The notes beneath the pieces were generated by a model that saw nothing but the letters and a program-made list of their open reading frames with translations, had not been told where the DNA came from and did no database searches. From contig NZ_CP121650.1 in assembly GCF_029714405.1 (NCBI RefSeq), positions 682,001 through 746,000 of the forward strand: DNA of 64,000 bases, read 5' to 3'. Below, one piece after another: positions 16,749 through 25,417 of this stretch. Made by a program: the position numbers and the translations under genes. Positions within the stretch are counted from its first letter, which is position 1, and each line of letters starts with the position of its first letter. The stretch is from Bradyrhizobium sp. CB82. Its GTDB lineage: Bacteria; Pseudomonadota; Alphaproteobacteria; Rhizobiales; Xanthobacteraceae.

Positions 16749-16967
16749 GTGGCACTCGAGGTCCGCAAGACCGCGCTAGAATCCCTTCATGAGGATGCGC
16801 GCGACATTAAGCTGACGATCGATGCGATGGGCCAGGAAATCAGGAGCGTGAAGCAGAGCGTGACCGCGCTGGTGCACAATCCGCTCGACGTCGCGGCGGA
16901 AAAGCTGCTCGTGCCAGCCGCCCTATCGGTGCTGAGAGGACTGCGGTCGAAGAAGGAGCATTCGTGA
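16749..16967 (+). CDS. small helical protein, possibly the 3' half of a frameshifted gene
   Basis: A 72-residue ORF if GTG at 16749 is used, two bases after the previous stop. The composition is coding-like: VRKTALESLHEDARDIKLT, an amphipathic helix, then LVHNPLDVAAEKLLVPAAL and a basic tail RGLRSKKEHS. No ribosome binding site precedes the GTG, which favours either coupling to the previous ORF or a frameshift that joins both. No homology is recognised. Confidence 0.42.
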   Translation: MALEVRKTALESLHEDARDIKLTIDAMGQEIRSVKQSVTALVHNPLDVAAEKLLVPAALSVLRGLRSKKEHS

Positions 16968-17026
16968 GTATACCGGACCGGTTCGGATGCGACGTTTCGG
17001 TTCCAATTACACGCGCTCATTCCCGT

Positions 17027-17236
17027 GAGATCACCACAAGCTGACAGATCTTGTAGGCCTGGGAGAAATGGTCGTTCCAGTTGCTGTGCGAGAGCGACTC
17101 GAACTGGTTGACGAAGAGGCGCACGGCCGGATCGGTGGATTGAGTTTTCCTCGGCCGCCTGACGAACTCACGGGCCAGAGCCCGCAGTTCACTGCGTCAC
17201 GGTGAGCGCGAGCTTGTGGCGATTGTACTCACTCAT
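17027..17236 (-). pseudogene. decayed gene A of a two-gene remnant
   Basis: Minus-strand coding remnant. It begins MSEYNRHKLALTVTQ and meets a stop at about 17191. Skipping one T resumes an open frame ELRALAREFVRRP, which continues through VRLFVNQFESLSHSNWNDHF to a stop at 17027. Composition is protein-like in the joined frame. The ATG overlaps the end of remnant B, as in an operon. The original function is not recognised. A sequencing error could explain this single break, but remnant B has several more, which favours real decay. Confidence 0.5.
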
Positions 17237-17530
17237 CGTCATCATCCTCATCATCCTCGTCCAGCTCGTTAGGCGCTGGAGCAACTGGTCGATCAGGTCC
17301 CGACTGTCCTTGGCCTCGTTCGCATGCCCGTTTTCGTCGTCGATGTCCTGCACGGTGTTGAGGGCACCGATGATGCGGTCGAGGCCGCCGGTACGAGCTT
17401 CTCGATTGCTTGCAAGCGGCGGACCTCAGCCAGCGCCGCATCGGTGACCACTTCGACATTTGTCCGTGTCGAGGCTGATGCCGAGGTCGTGGTTGAGGTC
17501 GTCCATGTAGTCGCAGGCTGAGGCATCATG
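17229..17530 (-). pseudogene. decayed gene B of a two-gene remnant
   Basis: Protein-like segments in three different minus-strand frames can be chained: YMDDLNHDLGISLDTD, then NVEVVTDAALAEVRRLQAIE, then GGLDRIIGALNTVQDIDDEN and SRDLIDQLLQR, then a very acidic tail APNELDEDDEDDDDE with a stop at 17229. Each join needs a 1- or 2-base shift. The stop overlaps the start codon of remnant A, as in an operon. Further upstream on the minus strand (to about 17710) sequence may belong to the same gene but is not convincing. No family assigned. Confidence 0.45.
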
Positions 17531-17826
17531 ACGCCCTTGAGGCGGCCTTCGAAAACTCGTCCCCGGCGGCCGGTAATTCCACCGCGCCCGGTTCGTGGAC
17601 CATGGTGCGGTCGTCCTCAGACAGCATTCATCCTTGTTGGATCCATTGTCCGCGCCGTATCCGGACACGATCTGGCCACTCTCGGACCGATTACCGACGG
17701 AGTAGGTCACCGAAAAGAAACCATAGCGTCAGCTGCATAAAGCTTGTTCAGGATTGCGAAAGGCCGACGCCTCCACGATCCATCAAAATTGAAAATATAA
17801 GAGATGTTTCACCGGGGGCTACTTCG
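17531..17826. other. leader region of the MHYT gene and possible remnant sequence
   Basis: No intact gene is visible. G+C drops towards 17740-17820, as expected for the promoter of the following gene. GGGGG lies at 17813-17817, a plausible ribosome binding site 9 bases before the ATG at 17827. Confidence 0.35.
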
Positions 17827-20259
17827 ATGTTTACCATATACAACTGCATCGCCTACGAGCATGACCTGCGACTGGTGGTGCTGGCGGCCATCGTATGTGC
17901 ACTCGCGTCTTTCGCGGCAATCAACTTCCTGAATCACGTCCGCAAGACAACCGGCTATATGCGCGACATCTGGCTGTGCGTCGCCGCCACCGCGAGCGGC
18001 TTCGGCATCTGGGCGACCCACTTCATCGCTATGCTTGCGTACTCGCCAGGCATTCCGAGCGGATACAACATTATCCTTACCACACTGTCGCTCCTTGCGG
18101 CGATCCTGCTCACCGGCGTGGGTCTTTCGATCGCGTCCGCAAATAGAGTGCCTGCCGGGCGCTGGATCGGTGGGGCCGCGGTCGGCGGCGGCATCGCGGC
18201 GATGCACTACACCGGAATGGCAGCCTTCGAGATCGCCGGACGGATTCAGTGGGACGCCGCTCTCGTCGTCGCTTCCATCGCGCTGGGTGCAGCGATCGGA
18301 GCCACGGCGCTGCCCGCCGGTTTGCGTGACGGGACGTTGAAGTGGAAGGCCATCGGGGCGATGCTGCTCACGCTGGCAATCTGTAGTCATCATTTCACCG
18401 CCATGGGCGCGGTTTCGATCATTCCGGACCCGGCAGTCGCGGTGTCGGAAATGGCTCTTCCTGCCGGCTGGCTTGCGCTCGGCGTCGCGCTCGCGTCGCT
18501 GGCGATCCTGTTTTTCGCCTGCGGAGGCCTTGCGCTCGATATCCGAGAACGCCATCGCGCCGAATTAGAGGTCGATCGCATGCGCGGACTTGCCGATGCG
18601 TCGGCCGAGGGATTGTTGGTCTGCTATGGCGACAAGATCGTTTCGATCAATTCAAGCCTGACGGAACTGACGGGCTATGTCCCCGACGATGTAATTGGCA
18701 AATCGTTGGCGATCTGCCTGCCCGAGGAGTCTCTCAGGCACAAGCTGGTCACGAGGCCGCGGGAGCGCATCGAGGCTGAATTACGCGATGTCAACGGCCA
18801 GTTCATTCCTGCAGAATTCATCCTTCGCACCATAGATTTCGCCGGTCAGCCTCATCATGCAATCGCGGTCCGCGATCTGCGTGATCGGAAGAAAGCCGAG
18901 GAACATATTCAATTCCTGGCGCACCACGACGCACTGACGGGCTTGCCTAACCGAAACAGCTTCAACGCCCGGCTCGACCACGAAATCGAGGTGCATCAAG
19001 CCTCGGGTCGGTCATTTGCCGTGCTCTGTCTCGACCTCGATCGCTTCAAGGAGGTAAATGATCTGTTCGGTCATGCCGCCGGTGACGCCCTCCTGAAGAG
19101 GGTTGCTAAATGCGTTACCGCCGTGCTCGATCGGAGCCAGATGATGGCGCGGCTCGGTGGCGATGAATTTGCGATCATCGCAACAAATCTTTCTGGTGCA
19201 TCGGCGGCGGGCCGTATCGCCGAGCAAATCATCGAAGCGTTGCGGATCGAAAACGAATCATCGACCACGGCCTCGTTCGTTTCCACCAGTATTGGCATAG
19301 CGATTTTCCCAAACGATGCCCAGGACGGACGGGGCCTTCTCACCCACGCGGATACCGCACTCTATCGTGCCAAAACCGATGGTCGCGGAGTTTATCGCTT
19401 CTTTGAAGCCGAGATGGGCGTTGAGGTGCGAGATCGGCGCATGCTGGAGCGCGATCTTCGCAGCGCGATCGCACACCATGAGTTTGAACTGGTGTATCAG
19501 CCGCAAGCCCGGCTTGATACGCGCGAGATCACGGGCTTCGAAGCCTTGTTGCGCTGGCATCATCCGCGGCGCGGTCAGGTTTCGCCGGGCTTGTTCATTC
19601 CCGTTGCGGAGGAAAGTGGTGCGATACAGCACATTGGCGAATGGGTGCTGAGGCAGGCGTGCAAAGAAGCCAGCGGATGGACTAACCCGCTCAGCGTCGC
19701 TGTGAACGTCTCCGCGATGCAGCTGCACAATCCGCAGTTTACACGACTCGTTCACGAAATCATTATTCAAACCGGGCTGAAGCCTGGACGGCTCGAATTG
19801 GAGATCACCGAAACCGCGCTGATCCGCGACCTCAATCGGGCGCTGGCGACCTTGCGTCAGCTGAAGGCGCTTGGGGTCCGGATTGCGATGGACGATTTCG
19901 GGACTGGTTACTCGTCGTTATCGAACTTGCGGGCATTCCCGTTCGACAAGATCAAGATCGATCGTTCCTTCATCAAGTCGGTCGAGGCCAACGAGCAGGC
20001 GGCGACCATCGTTCGGGCGGTGCTCGGCATTGGCCGCGGGCTCAAGCTGCCGGTGTTGGCGGAAGGCGTTGAGACGCGCGAAGAGCTTCGTTTCTTGGGT
20101 GCCGAGCTGTGCGATCAAGTTCAGGGATATTTGGTGGGAAGGCCGGCGGATATCGCCGGTTTCCGCTACCTCACTCATGCCGCGGAGGGTGCACACGATC
20201 TCGAGTTTCCCCTACCCCATACCGGAGCGGGTGTTGCGCTGAAGGTCGCCAGTCGTTAA
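17827..20259 (+). CDS. MHYT-PAS-GGDEF-EAL cyclic-di-GMP turnover protein
   Basis: An 810-residue inner-membrane signalling protein. The MHYT sensor (about 1-220, seven hydrophobic helices) holds three motifs, THFIAM, MHYTGM and HHFTAM, thought to bind a metal and sense a diatomic gas or redox state. A PAS domain lies at about 245-350. The GGDEF domain has the intact motif RLGGDEFAII at residue about 443, so it can make c-di-GMP. The EAL domain has FEALLRWHHP (about 571), EITETALI, DDFGTGYSS (about 687) and EGVET (about 746), so the phosphodiesterase residues are also intact. An upstream in-frame ATG at 17602 is rejected because the extra residues are not family-like. Which activity dominates is unknown. 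Confidence 0.93.
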   Translation: MFTIYNCIAYEHDLRLVVLAAIVCALASFAAINFLNHVRKTTGYMRDIWLCVAATASGFGIWATHFIAMLAYSPGIPSGYNIILTTLSLLAAILLTGVGLSIASANRVPAGRWIGGAAVGGGIAAMHYTGMAAFEIAGRIQWDAALVVASIALGAAIGATALPAGLRDGTLKWKAIGAMLLTLAICSHHFTAMGAVSIIPDPAVAVSEMALPAGWLALGVALASLAILFFACGGLALDIRERHRAELEVDRMRGLADASAEGLLVCYGDKIVSINSSLTELTGYVPDDVIGKSLAICLPEESLRHKLVTRPRERIEAELRDVNGQFIPAEFILRTIDFAGQPHHAIAVRDLRDRKKAEEHIQFLAHHDALTGLPNRNSFNARLDHEIEVHQASGRSFAVLCLDLDRFKEVNDLFGHAAGDALLKRVAKCVTAVLDRSQMMARLGGDEFAIIATNLSGASAAGRIAEQIIEALRIENESSTTASFVSTSIGIAIFPNDAQDGRGLLTHADTALYRAKTDGRGVYRFFEAEMGVEVRDRRMLERDLRSAIAHHEFELVYQPQARLDTREITGFEALLRWHHPRRGQVSPGLFIPVAEESGAIQHIGEWVLRQACKEASGWTNPLSVAVNVSAMQLHNPQFTRLVHEIIIQTGLKPGRLELEITETALIRDLNRALATLRQLKALGVRIAMDDFGTGYSSLSNLRAFPFDKIKIDRSFIKSVEANEQAATIVRAVLGIGRGLKLPVLAEGVETREELRFLGAELCDQVQGYLVGRPADIAGFRYLTHAAEGAHDLEFPLPHTGAGVALKVASR

Positions 20260-20569
20260 CGGGGGATCGGCGCTACAATGGGAGGAGCGATATAGGCGCA
20301 ACTCATGCTCGACCTGCCCTCACATTGCGTGCGTCACCGATGTCGGAGCTGAGTTCGTGCGTCACGCGCATTGCCATGTTGCGGCGCAGAGGGATATCGG
20401 CCCATGGCGGAAATGCCGAGGGTTGATCCGAGGTCTGCTTCCCGCTAAGAGCTGCGTTGGGCGGAAGGCTGCTCCTGACACTGCGCGGATACTGACGCGC
20501 CGAGCCATTGATCCCGCAAGCTTTTCGCGTGGATAGGCCTCCCACAAGGGAAGAAGGAAGAAGTGCGCG
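20260..20569. other. intergenic region, nothing recognised
   Basis: This lies between convergent genes. Only shadow-quality ORFs are present and no clear hairpin with a T run was found on either strand. Confidence 0.4.
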
Positions 20570-21880
20570 TCACGCCGCGGCCTGCTCACCTTTTCGGCTT
20601 GCAAGGATCTTGTCGATCCGTCGGCCGTCGAGATCGACGACTTCAAGATGCCAGCCGCCGAGGTCGAAGGCGTCGCCGACCTGCGGCAGCACGTTGAAGT
20701 GTTGCAGCACGAGGCCGGCCACGGTGTTGTAGCGGTGAAGCGGCGGCAGCTCGAAGCCGAGCAGCTCACCGAATTCGTCGACCGGCATCCAGCCCGAAAC
20801 CAGCAGCGAGCCGTCGGCGCGCGTGACGTAGGCCGGCTCCGGCGGGCCTTCCTCGGAATGGAACGCGCCGACGATGGATTCCAGAATGTCGGCCGCGGTG
20901 ACCACGCCTTCGAAGGCGCCGTATTCGTCGTAGACGAGGCCGATATGCACCGGTGCCGCCTTCAGGATTGCGAGCACGTCGCGCGTATCGGCGGAAGCGG
21001 GAATCACCGGCGCGTCGCGCACCAGCGCGCGCAGATCGGGCGTGCGCTCGTTCATGGTGGCGACCAGCAGATCCTTGGCCTGGAGCACGCCGATCGGCTT
21101 GTCGCGGTCGCCGTCGGACACGGGAAAGCGCGAATGCGGGCTTTTCGACATGATCTCGCGGATGACTTCCGGCGCGTCGTTGAGATCGATCTCGTCGACC
21201 TCGGTGCGCGGCGTCATGACGGCGCCGACCGGGCGGTCGCCGAGCCGCATCACGCCCGCGATCATCTCCTTCTCGCCGGGCTCCAGCACGCCGGCGCTTT
21301 CGGCCTCGCTGACGAGGTGATGGATCTCGTCCTCCGAAACCTTCTCCTCCGCCTTGCCGCTGCGGCCGAGCAGCGTCAGGATCAGCTTGCCGGAGAGATC
21401 CAGCAGCACCACCAGCGGCAGCGAGATCTTCGCGAGCCAGTCCATCGCCGGCGCGACCTTGACCGCGATGCTTTCGGGATCGCGCAGCGCCACCTGCTTG
21501 GGCACCAGTTCGCCGACGATCAGCGTCGCGTAAGTGATGAGCGTCACCACGATGCCGACGCCGACGATGTCGGCAATCCCAGACGAGAGGCCGAGCCCGA
21601 GCAGCCATTGCGCCAGCCGCTGTCCGAGCGTCGCGCCCGAGAATGCGCCTGAGAGCACGCCGACCAGCGTGATGCCGATCTGCACCGTCGAGAGAAACTT
21701 TCCGGGATCGGACGCCAGCGCCAGCGCGCGCTCGGCGCCGCGCACCCCCTTGGCCGCCAGCATCGAGAGCCGGGCCGGGCGCGAGGAGACGACCGCCAGC
21801 TCCGACATGGACAACAGGCCGTTAATGACGATCAGCAGGACGACGATGACGAGTTCGAGCGAGAGCATATTTGGTGGCAT
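20570..21880 (-). CDS. hemolysin-family (CorC/TlyC-type) transmembrane protein with CBS domains
   Basis: A 436-residue inner-membrane protein. The DUF21/CNNM domain (about 1-200) has four hydrophobic helices, beginning LELVIVVLLIVINGLLSMSE. Two CBS modules follow, around PVGAVMTPRTEVDEID (about 220) and VYDEYGAFEGVVTAADILE (about 320), which bind adenine nucleotides. A C-terminal CorC_HlyC domain (about 345-430) contains LLVSGWMPVDEFGELLG. Members take part in magnesium or cobalt efflux or resistance; the hemolysin name is historical. It is a single gene with no operon partner here. Confidence 0.88.
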   Translation of the reverse strand: MPPNMLSLELVIVVLLIVINGLLSMSELAVVSSRPARLSMLAAKGVRGAERALALASDPGKFLSTVQIGITLVGVLSGAFSGATLGQRLAQWLLGLGLSSGIADIVGVGIVVTLITYATLIVGELVPKQVALRDPESIAVKVAPAMDWLAKISLPLVVLLDLSGKLILTLLGRSGKAEEKVSEDEIHHLVSEAESAGVLEPGEKEMIAGVMRLGDRPVGAVMTPRTEVDEIDLNDAPEVIREIMSKSPHSRFPVSDGDRDKPIGVLQAKDLLVATMNERTPDLRALVRDAPVIPASADTRDVLAILKAAPVHIGLVYDEYGAFEGVVTAADILESIVGAFHSEEGPPEPAYVTRADGSLLVSGWMPVDEFGELLGFELPPLHRYNTVAGLVLQHFNVLPQVGDAFDLGGWHLEVVDLDGRRIDKILASRKGEQAAA

Positions 21881-22028
21881 TGGGTTGAAACGCGGTCAGG
21901 CGAACGCCGGGCCATACCCAATATAGGCAATCACTGCGCGGTTCGCCCGGTTCCGATCAAATTGCCGCACCGTCCGGGTCGGGCGGCAATGCTGACGCGC
22001 GTGTTCGTGTCGACCGCCTGGCGCTCTC

Positions 22029-22589
22029 TTAGCTGCACGGATACTGCACGGCTGAGGAAACGCGCGGATACAGGTAATAGCTCTCGCTGATATTGATAGT
22101 TCCGGCGATCGTGTAGCCAAGGTTGGGCGTGTACTGGTACGTGACCTGGCCGAGTATCAACGACACGTTGGCGGGCGAGGGAGTGCCGAGGGACGCCGGC
22201 AAGGTTACCGCGCCGGTCAGTGGCGTCCCGTTGAGCGCCTTGCTCCAGGTCACGGTCGCATTGCCCTTGGCGTCCGTGGATACTTCCGACACTATGACCG
22301 TGACATTCGTCGAGGAATAGGGAGGGGAGGAATAAGGAGCGATCGTCGCCGCCGACGCGCCAAGCATGGTGCTCAGCGATGAGTCGGTGACGCATGCGTT
22401 TCGTGACACCAGGTCCGCGACCGTGTGGGCGGTTTCGCTGACCTTGACGCTGATCGCTAGCCCGTTCCCGAGTTCGACGCCGCCCACATAGAGCAACAGC
22501 ATGAACGGCACCACGATGGCGAATTCCACCGCGGCGACGGCGCGAGTGTCGACCCATAAGTTCCGCATGCGATGAAGCCTCCGGCTCAT
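22029..22589 (-). CDS. TadE/TadG-like pilus assembly protein
   Basis: A 186-residue pseudopilin-like protein. The TadE N-terminal signature lies within the first 45 residues: VDTRAVAAVEFAIVVPFMLL, including the glutamate after VAAV that prepilin peptidase-type processing uses. The rest is Ser/Thr/Val-rich, as expected for an exported part. Its ATG overlaps the stop of the preceding gene (ATGA), so it is the third gene of a coupled TadG-TadE-TadE set. The remaining tad/cpa secretion genes are not in this window. Confidence 0.82.
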   Translation of the reverse strand: MSRRLHRMRNLWVDTRAVAAVEFAIVVPFMLLLYVGGVELGNGLAISVKVSETAHTVADLVSRNACVTDSSLSTMLGASAATIAPYSSPPYSSTNVTVIVSEVSTDAKGNATVTWSKALNGTPLTGAVTLPASLGTPSPANVSLILGQVTYQYTPNLGYTIAGTINISESYYLYPRVSSAVQYPCS

Positions 22590-23146
22590 GAGTTGACGAA
22601 GGACTCGTTCATGAAAGCCGTTGACGCCATGATCAGGCGGCTGCCATTCATTTGGTTCGCCAGATTGAAGCCGAGTGGACCCAAGTAAACTGGCCACAGA
22701 TACATCACCCGCACGACAACGATGTCGCCCTGATTGCCGGGGCTGTATTGCCAGGTGTTCGTCACGTTTCCTTGGGCGTCGTAGGTCAGGGTTGGCAGGC
22801 CCGTGTTCGCCGAACTCCACGCGCTGGCAACCTGGACGTCGATCATCAGGCCTTTGCAGTCGAATAGGATCACAACGTTCTTGCAGACCGCATTGGCAAA
22901 CTGGGCCTGGGTCATGCTCTGGGCCTGCGCCTGCCCCGTCAGGATCGCCCGGCTGGATTGGTTCACCACCTGTTCCAGGAGTTGCTGGGCAAAGAAAACA
23001 AGGAAGGTCTGGATGATCGCGAGCAGCAAAGCGATGAACGGTGCGCCGATCAGCGCGAACTCGACCGCGGTTGCGCCCTTCCGGTCGGCAAAGAAGGCGC
23101 GCCAGCGGCGGCGTTTGGTTATGGGCGCGGCGTGCGTGGCGGTCAT
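22586..23146 (-). CDS. TadE/TadG-like pilus assembly protein
   Basis: A 186-residue protein with basic N-terminus KRRRWRAFFADRKGATAVEF and the TadE motif GATAVEFALIGAPFIALLLA at about residues 23-45, followed by one membrane helix. The exported part has two cysteines (CKNVVILFDC). It sits 11 bases after the VWA-type TadG gene and overlaps the next TadE gene. TadE and TadG proteins help assemble Flp-type adhesive pili or related surface structures. Confidence 0.82.
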   Translation of the reverse strand: MTATHAAPITKRRRWRAFFADRKGATAVEFALIGAPFIALLLAIIQTFLVFFAQQLLEQVVNQSSRAILTGQAQAQSMTQAQFANAVCKNVVILFDCKGLMIDVQVASAWSSANTGLPTLTYDAQGNVTNTWQYSPGNQGDIVVVRVMYLWPVYLGPLGFNLANQMNGSRLIMASTAFMNESFVNS

Positions 23147-23157
23147 GACTGCTTTCT

Positions 23158-24699
23158 CTACTGAGTCAGGCGGGGGTTGGACGCGACCTTGAGGAACAGA
23201 GCCTGGAGTGCGGACGTGATGTCGCCGTTGGTTGACACCTTGGTGTACAAATCGGTCGATGAGGCGCAGGCCTTCAAATTTGTCTCGATCTGGCTGGTCG
23301 CGCCGGTGGACGTACCGTTGAAGGGGTAGATCCAGCTATCGTACCAGGCGTTGCTTTTATGGAGCGCCGAGTCGTCATATTCGGTGTAAAGCACCGCGAT
23401 GCGGATCTTCTTGTTCTTGATGGTGGTGCAGATCGTGGGGTCGAGCGGCTGCTGGCAACGCTTACCACTGAGAGTCTTGTTGCAGGACTTCGTGAACGGG
23501 TCGGTCGTAGTCATCACGTCCTCAACGCCATCGGTCACGAGGAAGACCACCTCCTGTGGCGTATCGGTGCCGACGTTGGTCCCGTTCCCCGGAGTCGGCA
23601 TGATGTTGTTGAGAGCGTTCAATGCGCCCGCGATGCTGGTGTCGGCGTCGCTATTATTGTTCGTCGATGTCAGCCAGTTGTTTTTGTAGACTGGCAGGAC
23701 CGCAATGCTGCTGGCTGCACTCTGGATGGTCGCGACCGTATAGCTGGTCGTCGACGCCGGCGTCACGGGAGTTCGCACCACCCCAGGTTTTCCGTTAGGC
23801 GCGAAGATCGGCGAGCTGCTGTTCAACTGATAATCGAATGTATAGATCGCGACCCCATAAGTATTTCGATTGATGTTCGATATCTGGTAGGCGGTACTCA
23901 TCAGGGATTGGACTGCCTGCGTTACACGATCGATGCGCAACGTGAGGCCGAGATTGCGAGCAAGCTGGTAGTTATCAATCCCGCCTGGATTGCCCAGGCT
24001 GTCCGCGGCAGGATTGGTTTCGTGGCATGCGAATCCGCACCCTTTGGTCCCGGATGAGTCGACCTGCTTTTGCGTGTTGGCGATCAGCGTGTTGATGTCG
24101 GCCGATGTCGCGCCGATCGCCATGGAAGGCGAGTCGTCCAGCAAGAGATAGAAATTGATGTTGGGTGCGCCCTGGTTGCGTGCCGTTGACTGACCATTGA
24201 ACGGCCAGCTCGCCTGCTTGAGCAGGCTCGGAAAGGCATTGGTCGCGGTCGCGTTGTAGCAAACCTGGACGTTGCGAACGACCTGGTTGTTTGAGTTGAC
24301 AGGGTCAGCATAGACCGTGTCCGGGCCGGGGCATGAGCCGTAGGTACAGTAGCCTGTTGTAGAGTCGGGGCTGCTGCAATTGACCGCGACCGTGAGAGTC
24401 GGCTGTCCCGCCAGGTTGTTGTTGCTCACCAGGGAATTCGCGGTGATGTTGAAAACGTTCTTCGCCGCGGTCTGGGCCGCTGTCGGGCTCTGCTGCATCA
24501 TCGCCGAGGTAACGGTGGCGACGGCGGCAGCGTCGGTGGCGGCGTCGAGGTCGACCTTCATGTGCTGCGTATGAGTGTAGTCCAGCGCCATGCCCAGCAG
24601 AAAGACGGTCGGAACCATCACAAGTGCAAAGATCACGGCGACGTTGGCCTTGCGATCTCTGGCAAAACGATACAACCAAGCGCGGAGCATGATCTTCAT
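23158..24699 (-). CDS. TadG-like pilus assembly protein with von Willebrand A domain
   Basis: A 513-residue exported membrane protein. The TadG anchor lies in the first 60 residues: RFARDRKANVAVIFALVMVP, then the run LDYTHTQHMKVDLDAATDAA typical of this family. The central and C-terminal part is a VWA domain with a MIDAS motif DDSPSM (D-x-S-x-S) at about residue 190, plus eight or more cysteines that may form disulfides. ATG at 24699 or 24690 both start close to the basic stretch; 24729 is less likely. First gene of a three-gene set with two TadE proteins, probably for pilus or surface adhesion. Confidence 0.82.
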   Translation of the reverse strand: MKIMLRAWLYRFARDRKANVAVIFALVMVPTVFLLGMALDYTHTQHMKVDLDAATDAAAVATVTSAMMQQSPTAAQTAAKNVFNITANSLVSNNNLAGQPTLTVAVNCSSPDSTTGYCTYGSCPGPDTVYADPVNSNNQVVRNVQVCYNATATNAFPSLLKQASWPFNGQSTARNQGAPNINFYLLLDDSPSMAIGATSADINTLIANTQKQVDSSGTKGCGFACHETNPAADSLGNPGGIDNYQLARNLGLTLRIDRVTQAVQSLMSTAYQISNINRNTYGVAIYTFDYQLNSSSPIFAPNGKPGVVRTPVTPASTTSYTVATIQSAASSIAVLPVYKNNWLTSTNNNSDADTSIAGALNALNNIMPTPGNGTNVGTDTPQEVVFLVTDGVEDVMTTTDPFTKSCNKTLSGKRCQQPLDPTICTTIKNKKIRIAVLYTEYDDSALHKSNAWYDSWIYPFNGTSTGATSQIETNLKACASSTDLYTKVSTNGDITSALQALFLKVASNPRLTQ

Positions 24700-25024
24700 C
24701 CCGATCGCCGTAGGTCCCGGCAGAGGCAATCTCTCTGGCTTATCAAGGATCGAGGACCTGGGAGCGCGACCAGGCGACCTCTGCCGACTTCTCGGCAGAG
24801 CGGAACCTTGAAGATGGCCTGTTAAGTGATGGCCTGTTAAGTAAAGCTTACGCGGATCGCGCGAACATGGGCCGCCGAAAATCCGCCGTTGCCGGATCGA
24901 CCGGAATCATTAACGAAGGCTAAACGCAGCCAGGAAAGCAGCCGGGCATATTGAAGCGGGTTGCCTCGCCAGGCGGCATGCTGGTTCTCCCTCTGCCGTG
25001 AAGAACCGAGAGAGGAGGACAGAG
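24700..25024. other. upstream region of the tad-type genes
   Basis: No gene is supported. Two local structures occur: a 9-bp perfect hairpin with stem CTCTGCCGA and a 4-base loop (24779-24800), and an exact 15-bp tandem duplication at 24813-24827 and 24828-24842. The tadG promoter for the minus strand should lie here, but no clear element is identifiable. Confidence 0.4.
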
Positions 25025-25150
25025 TTACGATCTGTAATCCCCGTTGGTCGCGACATACTCCTTCGTCAGGTCGCAGGTCAGCGCGCGGTCGCGGCCCCTG
25101 CCGAGGCCGACCCCGACCTTGATCTGTATCTTCGGGCTCTTCATGGCCTC
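25025..25150 (-). pseudogene. argJ: relic of the argJ 3' end
   Basis: The last about 40 codons of a minus-strand ORF (25025-25354) closely resemble the C-terminus of ArgJ, the glutamate N-acetyltransferase/amino-acid acetyltransferase: [18 protein letters not shown], then [17 protein letters not shown] and the terminal NGDYRS with stop. TCDLTKxYV..NGDYRS is a signature of ArgJ ends. Upstream of about 25150 the ORF no longer looks like ArgJ, so only a fragment is left. The functional gene should be elsewhere in the genome. A rearrangement or duplication remnant is the likely origin. Confidence 0.6.
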
Positions 25151-25417
25151 GGAGACTTCCGCCTCGTTATGCGGCCGCTCAGAACTCGCCGTGCAGCCAC
25201 CCTGAAAACGCCGACACCGGTCGGCGTCGCAGGCGGGGCTTACGATAAGCTGGTCGTCGGCGGTGAAGGTCAGCGCCTCATTCAGCGGGTGCGCGTAGCA
25301 GGTCTCCAGCACGCGCCCGGCACGCAAGATAAGTCTAACGCGAATGTGACGCACCTTTTCGCTATGCGGGCGCCTGAATGCATGTCACGATCTCGCATCG
25401 AGATAGGGAGATCGATC

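Noticed and set aside
17202..17447. Plus-strand ORF with a hydrophobic N-terminus (IVIILIILVQLV)
   Set aside because: The hydrophobic run is the antisense reading of the acidic GAT/GAC-rich tail of the minus-strand remnant; it is a shadow, not a membrane protein.
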